The notes under the pieces: model-generated | The model's input: only the letters and a program-made list of their open reading frames with translations | The model's database searches: none | Told to the model about the DNA's origin: nothing | In this document: positions 35,697-44,219 of the stretch, piece after piece | Layout: each line of letters opens with the position of its first letter | Position numbering within the stretch: the first letter of the stretch is position 1 | Translations under genes and position numbers: made by a program | Assembly (NCBI RefSeq): GCF_014268455.2 | Contig: NZ_CP077085.1 | Coordinates: 1,984,001 to 2,048,000 of the forward strand | Direction: 5' to 3' | Source of the DNA: Pseudomonas shahriarae | Lineage (GTDB): Bacteria > Pseudomonadota > Gammaproteobacteria > Pseudomonadales > Pseudomonadaceae | Length of the DNA stretch: 64,000 nucleotides

Positions 35697-35813
35697 TTAT
35701 TTGGTTTTCTTTTTCTTCTCGCTGCGGGTGGCGAGGTGTTCGAAGCAAAACGCGGCAGTGCCGAAGAGCGCAATCATCGACAGGACGACCATGCCTAAAG
35801 TTGAACTTTCCAC
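35697..35813 (-). CDS. Small single-helix membrane protein (38 aa)
   Basis: GTG start at 35813 with AGGAAG five bases upstream; an ATG at 35792 would give 31 aa. The product has one hydrophobic helix (LGMVVLSMIALFGTAAFCF) followed by a basic tail ending SEKKKKTK. It precedes the kdpA remnant, in the position kdpF would occupy, but I do not recognise KdpF sequence. It may be an intact neighbour that survived the kdp loss. Too short for firm assignment. Confidence 0.45.
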   Translation of the reverse strand: MESSTLGMVVLSMIALFGTAAFCFEHLATRSEKKKKTK

Positions 35814-35967
35814 GATAACTTCCTACGGGTGTTGGGGTAGGAGGTAACGGTAGAGGGTTTGGACTTAGTTACTCAATAGCGGCGACGTAAACGTTATGGC
35901 GAACAGGCAAACTATATGAACTCTTTACAGGGGGCGGATAAAAACCCTAAAACCTGAGACTCAATTA

Positions 35968-36116
35968 TGGCGAGCGGGCTTGTTGTGGCGAGCGGGCTTG
36001 CCCGCGTTGGGCTGCGTAGCGGCCCCAAAACCATCCCCCCGGTCTACCTGGAAAACTCGGCGCGACCCTACTGGGGCCGCTGCGCGACCCAACGCGGGCA
36101 AGCCCGCTCGCCACAG
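35968..36116. repeat. Long REP doublet in the 35814-36303 intergenic region
   Basis: GGCGAGCGGGCTTG repeated in tandem at the left, then CCCGCGTTGGGCTGCGTAGCGGCC and its inverted counterpart GGCCGCTGCGCGACCCAACGCGGG, ending AAGCCCGCTCGCCACA. A GGCGAGCGGG variant of the REP family, with longer arms than the others. Nothing else recognisable in the rest of this 490-bp gene-free stretch except the BCCT upstream region. Confidence 0.82.
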
Positions 36117-36303
36117 CAATCGCGGTTTTGCTCTTGCTCAGCCATGACCTGACGGAATACCCCCATACCCATTGGTCGATTGCACCGCGGCCGGCACCCA
36201 CGCTTATCTATAGCCACGCGAAGACTTCAAGGCGGCACAGTGCCCGCTTCTAACAATGGCCTGCAAAGGCAATAAAAATAGTCTGTCTGGGGAAGCGCAC
36301 GAG

Positions 36304-37887
36304 ATGAAATACCCATTGCGTCCTTTGGTCTTCTGGCCAACCTTTCTGATCTTGCTGGCGGCGGTGATCGCCAGCTACGTTGACCTCACCGCATTCCTCG
36401 CCGTGAGCAAACAGCTCAATACGGTGATCCTGCAAAACTTTTCCTGGCTATTCAGTGCCGGTTCTTTCGCCATGCTGGTGCTCACGGCCATTGTGTATTT
36501 TTCGCCCCTGGGCCAGGTGCGTATCGGCGGGGAGGGCGCCACGCCGCTGTTGAGCAAATGGCGCTGGTTCATGGTCGCGCTGTGCACCACCCTGGCGGTG
36601 GGCGTGCTGTTCTGGACCACGGCCGAACCGCTCTACCATCTGTACTCGCCACCCTCCAGCCTGCCGATCGAGGCGGGCAGCGCGGCGGCCAAGAGCTTTG
36701 CCTTGTCGACAATGTTCCTGCACTGGACCCTCACGCCCTACGCGATTTACCTGGTGCCCTCCCTGGTGTTTGCCCTGGTGTTCTACAACCTGCGCAGCCA
36801 CTTCTCGATTGGCGCCATGTTGCAACCCTTGCTCGGCGCCGAGCGGGTCAAACGCTATGCCGGGTTGATCGACACCCTGGCGATGTTCGCCCTGGTCGCA
36901 GGCATGGCGTCGTCCCTGGGCACCGGGGCGCTGACCCTGTCCGGTGGCCTGAGCCAGTACATCGGCGGTGAGACCACGCCGTTGCGCCTGGGCCTGATCA
37001 TCGCGGTGATCGTGTTCACCTTTGTCGCCTCGGCCGCCAGCGGCCTGCAGCGCGGCATCGTCATGCTGTCGTCGTTCAACACCTGGATCATGCTGGCCCT
37101 GGGCGCGTTCGTGTTGGTGTGTGGGCCAACCCTGTACATCTTCAGCCTGGGCGTCGAGTCCCTGGGGGTGTACCTCGACACCTTCTTCAGCCGCAGCCTG
37201 TCCACCGGTGCCGCCAGTGGCGACAGCTGGCCGCAGAGCTGGACGGTGTTCTACTGGTCGGTGTGGTTCGCCTGGGCCCCGGTCAGTGCGCTGTTCCTCG
37301 GCAAGATCGGCCGGGGCTACAGGGTGCGCGAATTTATCCAGATCAATATGTTGTACCCGGCGCTGTTTACCGCGCTGTGGATCTGCATTTTCTCCGGTAG
37401 CAGCCTGTACTTCGATGCCCTCGGCGATGGCAGTTTGAACCGCGTGCTCAACGAGCAAGGCGTGGAGCATGTGCTGTACCAGATGTTCCAGCAGTTGCCG
37501 GCCAGCGGCCTGATGATCGCGTTTTTGTTGTTTGTTGCCTTTATCTCCTTTGTCACCGCCGCCGACTCCAGCACCGACGTGATCGCCAACCTGTGCAGCA
37601 AAGGCGTCACCGCCGATTCGGACCTGGACGGCAACCCGCTGCTGAAGATTGTCTGGGGCGTGATCATCGGCACGGTGTCGTGGGTCATGGTGGCCTTTGT
37701 CGGCATCGACGGGGTGAAGATGCTCTCCAACCTCGGCGGCCTGCCGGGAATGATCCTGGTGCTGCTGGCCAGCACGTCGTTGCTCTACTGGTTGAAGAAC
37801 CCCGCGCTGCTGGACGTAAAGGCCCCTGCGGTCCACGTCGAACCTGGCCTGCGTGGTGCCAGCCCCGTGGCGGATTTTGCCCGCTGA
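36304..37887 (+). CDS. BCCT family transporter (betaine/carnitine/choline type)
   Basis: 527 aa, 12 transmembrane helices. BCCT hallmarks: the LFWTTAEPLYHLYSPP segment (about 101-116), the FYWSVWFAWAPVSALFLGKIGRGYRVREFI region (about 316-345, in place of the usual WTLFYWAWWISWSPFVG), and SFVTAADSSTDV (about 415-426). ATG 36304 is used. The family moves trimethylammonium compounds with Na+ or H+. A CocE-type hydrolase follows 27 bp later, suggesting that an imported ester or amide is hydrolysed inside. Confidence 0.9.
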   Translation: MKYPLRPLVFWPTFLILLAAVIASYVDLTAFLAVSKQLNTVILQNFSWLFSAGSFAMLVLTAIVYFSPLGQVRIGGEGATPLLSKWRWFMVALCTTLAVGVLFWTTAEPLYHLYSPPSSLPIEAGSAAAKSFALSTMFLHWTLTPYAIYLVPSLVFALVFYNLRSHFSIGAMLQPLLGAERVKRYAGLIDTLAMFALVAGMASSLGTGALTLSGGLSQYIGGETTPLRLGLIIAVIVFTFVASAASGLQRGIVMLSSFNTWIMLALGAFVLVCGPTLYIFSLGVESLGVYLDTFFSRSLSTGAASGDSWPQSWTVFYWSVWFAWAPVSALFLGKIGRGYRVREFIQINMLYPALFTALWICIFSGSSLYFDALGDGSLNRVLNEQGVEHVLYQMFQQLPASGLMIAFLLFVAFISFVTAADSSTDVIANLCSKGVTADSDLDGNPLLKIVWGVIIGTVSWVMVAFVGIDGVKMLSNLGGLPGMILVLLASTSLLYWLKNPALLDVKAPAVHVEPGLRGASPVADFAR

Positions 37888-37914
37888 CTTGCCTCTTTGT
37901 TGCTGGAGTTACCG

Positions 37915-39924
37915 ATGGAAATCGTCACCGAATTTGCCTACAAGGTCCTTGAAATCGAGCACTGCCTGATCCCCCTGAGCGACGGCACGCAACTGGCAGC
38001 GCGTATCTGGCTGCCTGACACCGCCAGTGTGCAGGCCTTCCCGGCGATCCTCGAATACCTGCCCTATCGCAAGCGTGATGGTACGGCGCTACGCGATGCG
38101 CTGACCCATCCGTGGATGGCGGGGCAGGGCTATGTCTGCGTGCGGGTCGATATGCGCGGTAATGGCGAATCCCAGGGCCTGATGGCCGATGAGTACCTGT
38201 TGCAGGAGCAGGATGACGCCCTCGAAGTGATCGACTGGCTGTGCCAGCAGCCCTGGTGCGACGGCAACCTGGGAATGATGGGCATCTCCTGGGGCGGCTT
38301 CAACAGCCTGCAAGTCGCCGCGCGCCAGCCCGAAGCATTGAAGGCGATCATCACCCTGTGCTCCACCGATGACCGCTATGCCGATGACATCCATTACAAG
38401 GGCGGCAACCTGCTGCTGGAGAACTTCGGCTGGGCCGCGACCATGCTCAACTTCAGCGCGGCGGCGCCCGACCCGCTGCTGGTCGGCGATGCCTGGAAAA
38501 GCCTGTGGCAACAACGCCTCGACGCCATGCCGCTGCTGGCCGAGACCTGGCTGCAGCACCAGACCCGCGATGCCTATTGGCGTCACGGTTCGGTCTGCGA
38601 GGACTACTCGGCGATCAAGGCGGCGGTGTATGCCGTGGGCGGTTGGGGCGATGCCTACAAGAATGCGGTGCCGCGCCTGATGCAACATCTGCCGGGACCG
38701 AAGAAAGCCATGATCGGCCCGTGGATTCACAAGTACCCGCACTTCGCCGTGCCCAACCCGGCCATTGGCTTCCTGCAGGAGGCCAGGCGCTGGTGGGACC
38801 ACTGGCTTAAAGGTATCGACAATCGGGTGATGGACGACGCTGCCTGCACCTTTTACCTACAGGATGTGCTGGCACCCAAGGGCAGTTATGCCGAGCGCCC
38901 AGGGATCTGGGTGCAGACCTCGGGCTGGCCCGATCCCCAGGTGCAATGGACCGACTACAGCCTCAACGACCATGGCCTCAGCCCCGGCCAGCAGGCACTG
39001 GGCGGCCCGCGCAGTATCTGTTCGCCACTGACCACCGGTCTGCACCAGGGCGAGTACTGCGCCATCTGGTTCGGCCCCGATGGCCCCACCGATCAGCGTC
39101 GCGACGATGCGCAGTCGCTGTGTTTCGACTCGCCGCCGTTGGCTGAACCCCTGGCGCTGCTGGGGGATGTGCGCTTGCACCTGCGCCTGGCCAGCGATAC
39201 CCCCTGCGGGCAACTGGTGGCACGTCTGAATGCGGTGGCGCCCGACGGCCAAGTCACGCAGATCACCTACGGCGTGCTTAACCTTGTCCTACGTGAAGAT
39301 TTCTCCCGTCTGACGCCGCCTGTGCCGGGCGAGCCCATGGACGTGCAATTGAACCTGGATCACGTCGGCGTGCGCGTGCCGGCCGGCCACCGCCTGCGTC
39401 TGGCCCTGAGTACCGCGAGCTTCCCGTTGCTGTGGCCCAGTCGCGAGTTGACCACCCTGACTGTGCTGCCCGCCGTGCAGCGTGTGCAATTGCCGATCTT
39501 CAGCGGCGCGGCCGTGCCGTGCCCGTTCGAGGCCCCGCAAGCGGCTAGCCCGGTTGCGCTGGAGGTGCTGCGGGCGGCAGCGCCTAAACGCACCTTGAGC
39601 GAGGATGTGGGCAGTGGCGAAGTCTGCGTCACCATCGAGGACGACCTGGGCGCCGTGCGTTTCACCGAGCATGGCCTGGCGGTGGACCAGCGCTGTACCG
39701 AGCAATATCGCACCTTGCCCTGGGACCCGTTGTCGACCCAGGCCGATATCCACTGGCAGTACCGCGTCGAGCGAGCGCCGTGGTCGGTGGCGGTCGACAG
39801 CCGCCTGCAGGTGCGCGCCGACGCCCAGTGGTTCTACATTGAGGCGCAGCAGCAGGCCCTGGAAAACGGGGTGCAGGTGCATCACCGCACCTGGAGCAAA
39901 CGGGTCGCGCGGGTCGCGTTGTGA
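37915..39924 (+). CDS. CocE/NonD family hydrolase
   Basis: 669 aa. Alpha/beta-hydrolase core with the nucleophile motif GISWGGFNS (Ser about 125), preceded by RVDMRGNGESQG, and a C-terminal jelly-roll X-Pro-dipeptidyl-peptidase-like domain (about residues 430-660, FSRLTPPVPGEPMDVQLNLD). Family members are cocaine esterase, glutaryl-7-ACA acylases and X-Pro peptidases. No signal peptide, so cytosolic. ATG 37915 follows GGAG. It probably shares an operon with the upstream BCCT transporter and lies just before a LysR gene. Confidence 0.88.
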   Translation: MEIVTEFAYKVLEIEHCLIPLSDGTQLAARIWLPDTASVQAFPAILEYLPYRKRDGTALRDALTHPWMAGQGYVCVRVDMRGNGESQGLMADEYLLQEQDDALEVIDWLCQQPWCDGNLGMMGISWGGFNSLQVAARQPEALKAIITLCSTDDRYADDIHYKGGNLLLENFGWAATMLNFSAAAPDPLLVGDAWKSLWQQRLDAMPLLAETWLQHQTRDAYWRHGSVCEDYSAIKAAVYAVGGWGDAYKNAVPRLMQHLPGPKKAMIGPWIHKYPHFAVPNPAIGFLQEARRWWDHWLKGIDNRVMDDAACTFYLQDVLAPKGSYAERPGIWVQTSGWPDPQVQWTDYSLNDHGLSPGQQALGGPRSICSPLTTGLHQGEYCAIWFGPDGPTDQRRDDAQSLCFDSPPLAEPLALLGDVRLHLRLASDTPCGQLVARLNAVAPDGQVTQITYGVLNLVLREDFSRLTPPVPGEPMDVQLNLDHVGVRVPAGHRLRLALSTASFPLLWPSRELTTLTVLPAVQRVQLPIFSGAAVPCPFEAPQAASPVALEVLRAAAPKRTLSEDVGSGEVCVTIEDDLGAVRFTEHGLAVDQRCTEQYRTLPWDPLSTQADIHWQYRVERAPWSVAVDSRLQVRADAQWFYIEAQQQALENGVQVHHRTWSKRVARVAL

Positions 39925-39974
39925 GCGGGCAAATGGCAGGATGCCTGCTCATCTGATCAGCCACGGATCCCTGC

Positions 39975-40943
39975 ATGTCGCGCCGAAATGTCGACCTTCC
40001 ACCGCTCAATTGTTTGCAGACGTTTGAAGCGGCCGCCCGTCATCTGAGCTTTACCCAGGCGGCCCACGAACTGAACCTGACCCAAAGCGCGGTGAGCCGG
40101 CAGATCAAGCGCCTCGAAGAGGACCTGGCACGGCCGCTGTTTTATCGGTTGGCGTTGGGGCTGAGCCTGACCCCGGCCGGGGTGCGTTACTTTCGCACCA
40201 TCCAGCGCCTGCTGCGCGAGCTCGACCGTGAGTCGGCGGAGCTGCGCCGACGCGGTGCCGATCGCCAACTGACCCTGGCCAGCACGCCGACCATCAGCTC
40301 GATCTGGCTCGCCGCGCTGCTGCCGGCGTTCCAGCATGCGCACCCGGACCTGGATATCCGCATCCTGTGCAGTGAAAGCCCGAGCCACCTGGATGTCAGC
40401 GAATATGACCTGGGCCTGTTCTACCACCTCGACGAACTGCCGGCGCCCCTTGGCCTGGAACTGACCCCGGTGTTTGCCAGCGAGCAGGTCATCGCCGTGT
40501 GCAGCCCCGCCTACATCGAGCGTTATGGCGCGATACGCGACGCCCAACACCTGTTGCACAGCCATACCTTGTTGATCGTCGAGGACCACTATCACGATTG
40601 GTTGACCTGGACCGACTGGTTCGCCGATATCGGCGCGCAATACCACACGCCCCGGCACGCTTTGCGCACCAACAGCTATCAGTTGCTGATGCAGTCGGCG
40701 GTGATGGGGCATGGCGTGGCCCTGGGCTGGAAGCGCTTGCTCGAAGGCGAGCTGGCTGCCGGGCGCCTGCAACTGGCCTTGGCGCACCACATGCACAGCC
40801 GTGGCCGCCTGCAACTGATGCAACCACAGCATCGCAACCCGCCTTCGGCAGCGCGTAGTTTTCAGCAATGGTTGCTGACGGCGTCCGATACAACGCCGCA
40901 GGGGCTGTTCGGTGGGAGCGGGCTTGCCCGCGATGATCGTTAA
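39975..40943 (+). CDS. LysR family regulator (GcvA-like) with a REP-derived C-terminus
   Basis: 322 aa. The start RRNVDLPPLNCLQTFEAAAR and HTH LSFTQAAHELNLTQSAVSRQ are typical of the GcvA/AmpR-type LysR group. The effector domain covers about 95-300. The last ten or so residues (GGSGLARDDR) are encoded by a REP element beginning at 40911, so the original C-terminus was replaced or extended. It is adjacent to the BCCT/CocE pair, of which it is the likely regulator. Confidence 0.87.
   Translation: MSRRNVDLPPLNCLQTFEAAARHLSFTQAAHELNLTQSAVSRQIKRLEEDLARPLFYRLALGLSLTPAGVRYFRTIQRLLRELDRESAELRRRGADRQLTLASTPTISSIWLAALLPAFQHAHPDLDIRILCSESPSHLDVSEYDLGLFYHLDELPAPLGLELTPVFASEQVIAVCSPAYIERYGAIRDAQHLLHSHTLLIVEDHYHDWLTWTDWFADIGAQYHTPRHALRTNSYQLLMQSAVMGHGVALGWKRLLEGELAAGRLQLALAHHMHSRGRLQLMQPQHRNPPSAARSFQQWLLTASDTTPQGLFGGSGLARDDR
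40911..40934. repeat. REP element inside the LysR coding end
   Basis: GGTGGGAGCGGGCTTGCCCGCGAT lies in frame within the 3' end of the LysR gene (codons about 313-320), whose TAA comes at 40941-40943. Confidence 0.8.
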
Positions 40944-40989
40944 CGATGACGCGGTGAGGCGTTCTTGCTGACGTCAGCGCGGGCGTTGT

Positions 40990-42123
40990 TCACGGGGCGT
41001 TGCGGCTATGCCGATAATCACTCACCGCTTCATACACCGCCTTGCGCAGCCGATTGATCCCCCCAATCGGCCGGTGCTCTTCCACACCAAACCATGGGTT
41101 GAACGACTGGTTGTCGCAGGCCAGGTTCAAGGCTGGGGTATCAAAGTCCTGCGCCGGAATGCGGATTTTTGCCACGCTCTCGTAGGGCGCGTCGCTTTCC
41201 TTCCATTCGATGCTGGTGTCTTCGATGGGCATGTATTTCTGTGGGTTCTGGCGCTGGATCTGCAACACAAAACACGCGTCGACCCGGTCGGTGGACAACT
41301 GCTGGCTCAAGGCGCTGCGCAGGAAGTTCGGCAAGTCCTGGTTCTGCTTGGGCAAGCTGTACTCCGGGCAGCTTTGCGGGTCCGGGGCGACGCGGAACTT
41401 GGCGTTGGCCGTGCCAAATTTGTAGGGCGATACCGAAAAGTATGTCGCCTCGGTCGGGCTGGCGGGGGCCGGCGCCAACGTCGCCAGGGCGATGAACAGA
41501 TGGCGCACCTGCCAACTGCGCGGGTCGAGGCTGGGGAAAAACGCCATGGCCTTCTTGCCATCGGCCTGGGCCCCGACGTTCTGCGCGTATTCCGCCACGT
41601 CGCTGACAAAGAAGTTGGGGTGGCTGAACATCACAAAGTCCTGCTCGGTGCGCGCCTGCTGATCGGACAGCAGTTGCTTGCCCGGCACGTCCAGCAGTTT
41701 GATCGCCAAGCCGCGGGCGTCGCGGATGCTATCGAACTGTGGATAAGCGTTGCCGTTGGACAGGCGCATCATCGCCTGCCAGGTCTTGCCCGGCTCGGCG
41801 AACACGCCCTGGCGCAGCGCCGGGTCGAGACCTGGCAGCACACTGACTTCGGCCTTCACGCAGCCATGGGCCTTGGCATGGGCATCACGCAGGTAGCGGG
41901 TGCCTTCGCGGTGCTGGTCGACGATACGCACGGCCGTCTGAATGATGCCTTGGGTCATGGCGGCTTCGCCGGGTGGAATCTGTTCATCGGCCGACACCGG
42001 GCCGCGGTGGTGCCAGGCAAACCACAGGGTCGCCAGCAACCAGCCGAGCAAGCCCAGGCCCACCAGCCATAACAGCGTCTTGCCGAGAAACGCGCCGAGG
42101 CGCAGCCACAGTCGAGCGAGCAT
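40990..42123 (-). CDS. Catalase family protein (SrpA-like, membrane anchored)
   Basis: 377 aa with an N-terminal transmembrane anchor (LLWLVGLGLLGWLLATLWFAW). The body resembles minimal heme catalases: the MMRLSNGNAYPQFDSIRDARGLAIKLLDVPGKQLL region (about 116-150, in pieces) and DFVMFSHPNFF match the heme-pocket strands of catalase-like proteins. The full catalase length is not reached. ATG 42123 has AAGGA seven bases upstream; ATG 42156 would instead overlap the cytochrome stop (ATGA). The pairing with the di-heme protein upstream suggests peroxide or radical metabolism at the periplasmic face. Confidence 0.85.
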   Translation of the reverse strand: MLARLWLRLGAFLGKTLLWLVGLGLLGWLLATLWFAWHHRGPVSADEQIPPGEAAMTQGIIQTAVRIVDQHREGTRYLRDAHAKAHGCVKAEVSVLPGLDPALRQGVFAEPGKTWQAMMRLSNGNAYPQFDSIRDARGLAIKLLDVPGKQLLSDQQARTEQDFVMFSHPNFFVSDVAEYAQNVGAQADGKKAMAFFPSLDPRSWQVRHLFIALATLAPAPASPTEATYFSVSPYKFGTANAKFRVAPDPQSCPEYSLPKQNQDLPNFLRSALSQQLSTDRVDACFVLQIQRQNPQKYMPIEDTSIEWKESDAPYESVAKIRIPAQDFDTPALNLACDNQSFNPWFGVEEHRPIGGINRLRKAVYEAVSDYRHSRNAP

Positions 42124-42152
42124 GGAACGGTCCTTGTATCGAAATGGGGAAG

Positions 42153-43961
42153 TCATGGCAGTTGTTGCTCCAGGGGGCCGCCCAGTACTTTGAGGTATTC
42201 CAGCAGCGCCCAGCGCTCCTCAGGCTCCAGGCCCCGGCCAATTACCCCATTGCCACGCTTGCCGGCGCGGAATTCGTGGCCGCTGTTGTGGTTGCCGGTG
42301 ATGCGGGTATCGAACAGGAACGCATTTTTAAAGGCTTCGGTGCGATAACCCAGGTGACGCGGGTTGTAATCGAAGGTGCCTTTATAGAAGGTGCGGCTGC
42401 GCTCGTACTGGGGCGAAAGCAACTGGTAGATCGTCGGCACCGAACCATTGTGCAGGAACGGCGGCGTGGCCCACACGCCAGCCAGGGGGCGGGCCTTGTA
42501 GGCGCGCAGTTCGCGCACGCCGATAGGCAGGCCGTAGCCGTCCAGGCGCGGGCGTTCGGCCGGGGTGATGCCGGCGGCGCGGTAGGCGTGCTCTTCGACA
42601 AACGCCGTGACATAGGCCAGGCCCTTGGCCACGGACAGGCTGCGCAAGTCCAGCGGTTCGGTCGGCGTCGGGTGCAACTCCACATTCAACTGCGCCAGTT
42701 CGGCCGGGTCCCATTGCAGGGCGCTGAGGTCGTAGCGCTGGTCGGCAATGTTGCTGGCGGTGCCTGGGTCGGTGCCGATGTAGTCCACTGGCAGCATCTT
42801 CAACTGCTGCACCGGGCGCCCGTTGACTTCGCTCACGCTGGGCACATGGCAAGCTGCGCAGTTCTCTGCGAACAGCGCGCGGCCACGGGCGGCCAGGGGT
42901 TTGTCGATGGTGCCGAACAGCGCTTCAGGCCAGGTCGGCGGCTTGAGCCGTTGCAGGGTTTCTTCGATGCGGTTCAGGTCACGCACGCGTACGCTGGAAG
43001 GGTAGCGTGCATCGCCCTTGAGCGGCTGGCCGGCGTTGTCGAAGAACGCCAGGGTCGCGCCTACGCCCAAGGCTTCGCCGATATTGCGCGCCATGGGTTG
43101 CTGGGCCGAGCCGTTCCATTGCACCCAGTCGAAGGTCCACATGTCCCACAGTTGCGGGTAGTCCACCGGCGCGTTGGCGATGCGGTAGTTGTCCGGCGAA
43201 ATCGCATCACCAAAGCTCGCGTTGGCGATGCGGCCGAACGCATCGGTGCGCCCCGGGCCTTCTTCGGTGGGGTAGAGACCACGGTGGGTATCGTTCCAGG
43301 CCACCTTGAGGAAGTTGTCCAGGGACTTTTTGAAGTCCTGGCGCAACTGATCGTACTGGGCGTCGTATTGATCCCCCAGCACGCTGTGGGCGAAGCGCCT
43401 GAACTTCAGCGGGTTGTAATAGGTGGAGGCGAGACTGGCCACCAACGCCTGGCCGAAGCTGCCACCGCGCAGGGTCGGCACGCTGGAGGGCAGCACATGC
43501 TGTGCAGCGCCGCCGTCGATGCGCAGGGCCTGGCCATTGAAGTGCAATTCGCCGGTGTGGCAGGCGGCACAAGTGATATCGAGAAACTCGTCGTCGCTGC
43601 CGGCATTCTTGTGCCGGGCGAAGCCGACGGGCAGGTTGCCAGGGTTCTGGGCTGTGGCCTGTTGTCGCGGGTCCACGAGGAAACCGAAACGCGCCAGGTT
43701 GGCCGGTTCGGCAAAACGCTGCTGGGAAAACGGCAGCTCCAGCGCGGTGAACCAGTTATAGCGCAGGCCCTTGACCTGGGTGCCCTGGGGCGTGAAGTAG
43801 TAGACCTGGCGGTCGGTGGCGGTCCATTGGTCCTGGTAGTGCACCTGCTGCACCGGCACGTAATCCGGCAGCTTGGGGTTGACCACGTAATAGAGGACCA
43901 CGGCCAGGGCCAGTCCCATAAATGACAGGATCAGGAGTAAAACACGGGAAAAAATGCGCAA
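42153..43961 (-). CDS. Di-heme cytochrome c peroxidase-like protein
   Basis: 602 aa. TTG start (43961) with AAGGA eight bases upstream. An uncleaved-looking N-terminal helix (residues 5-27) anchors it facing the periplasm. Two c-type heme motifs, CAACHTG (131-135) and CAACHVP (368-372), are present. The length is nearly twice that of canonical CcpA/MauG. Residues such as AFVEEHAYRAAG and GLPIGVRELRAYKARPLAGVWATPPFLHNGS identify the long di-heme family. Ends at the catalase-family gene and is likely cotranscribed. Confidence 0.88.
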   Translation of the reverse strand: MRIFSRVLLLILSFMGLALAVVLYYVVNPKLPDYVPVQQVHYQDQWTATDRQVYYFTPQGTQVKGLRYNWFTALELPFSQQRFAEPANLARFGFLVDPRQQATAQNPGNLPVGFARHKNAGSDDEFLDITCAACHTGELHFNGQALRIDGGAAQHVLPSSVPTLRGGSFGQALVASLASTYYNPLKFRRFAHSVLGDQYDAQYDQLRQDFKKSLDNFLKVAWNDTHRGLYPTEEGPGRTDAFGRIANASFGDAISPDNYRIANAPVDYPQLWDMWTFDWVQWNGSAQQPMARNIGEALGVGATLAFFDNAGQPLKGDARYPSSVRVRDLNRIEETLQRLKPPTWPEALFGTIDKPLAARGRALFAENCAACHVPSVSEVNGRPVQQLKMLPVDYIGTDPGTASNIADQRYDLSALQWDPAELAQLNVELHPTPTEPLDLRSLSVAKGLAYVTAFVEEHAYRAAGITPAERPRLDGYGLPIGVRELRAYKARPLAGVWATPPFLHNGSVPTIYQLLSPQYERSRTFYKGTFDYNPRHLGYRTEAFKNAFLFDTRITGNHNSGHEFRAGKRGNGVIGRGLEPEERWALLEYLKVLGGPLEQQLP

Positions 43962-44219
43962 GATAACTATCCTTGTCGAGTTGTTGCGTCCTTATGCCAC
44001 CGAGCGTAGCAGGCGGCAAGTAGCCATGATCGGTCTGTTGCGGCGGTTTTCGGCTTGCCTGCTGTCCTTCGCCGGGCTTTGGGGCAGATGAAAATGCTTT
44101 TAAACACGTGAACTTATCAGAAGTTTCCTGCTCACATGCCGGTAGCCATTGGTCGTGGCCGCCTGATAAGCTCGCGACTTTATTCGAATGCCCTTTTGGC
44201 GCATGAACAAGGAAATAGC

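Noticed and set aside
40990..43961. MauG-type cofactor biogenesis locus
   Set aside because: Two c-type hemes are present, but the protein is much longer than MauG and there is no mauAB or other substrate gene nearby.
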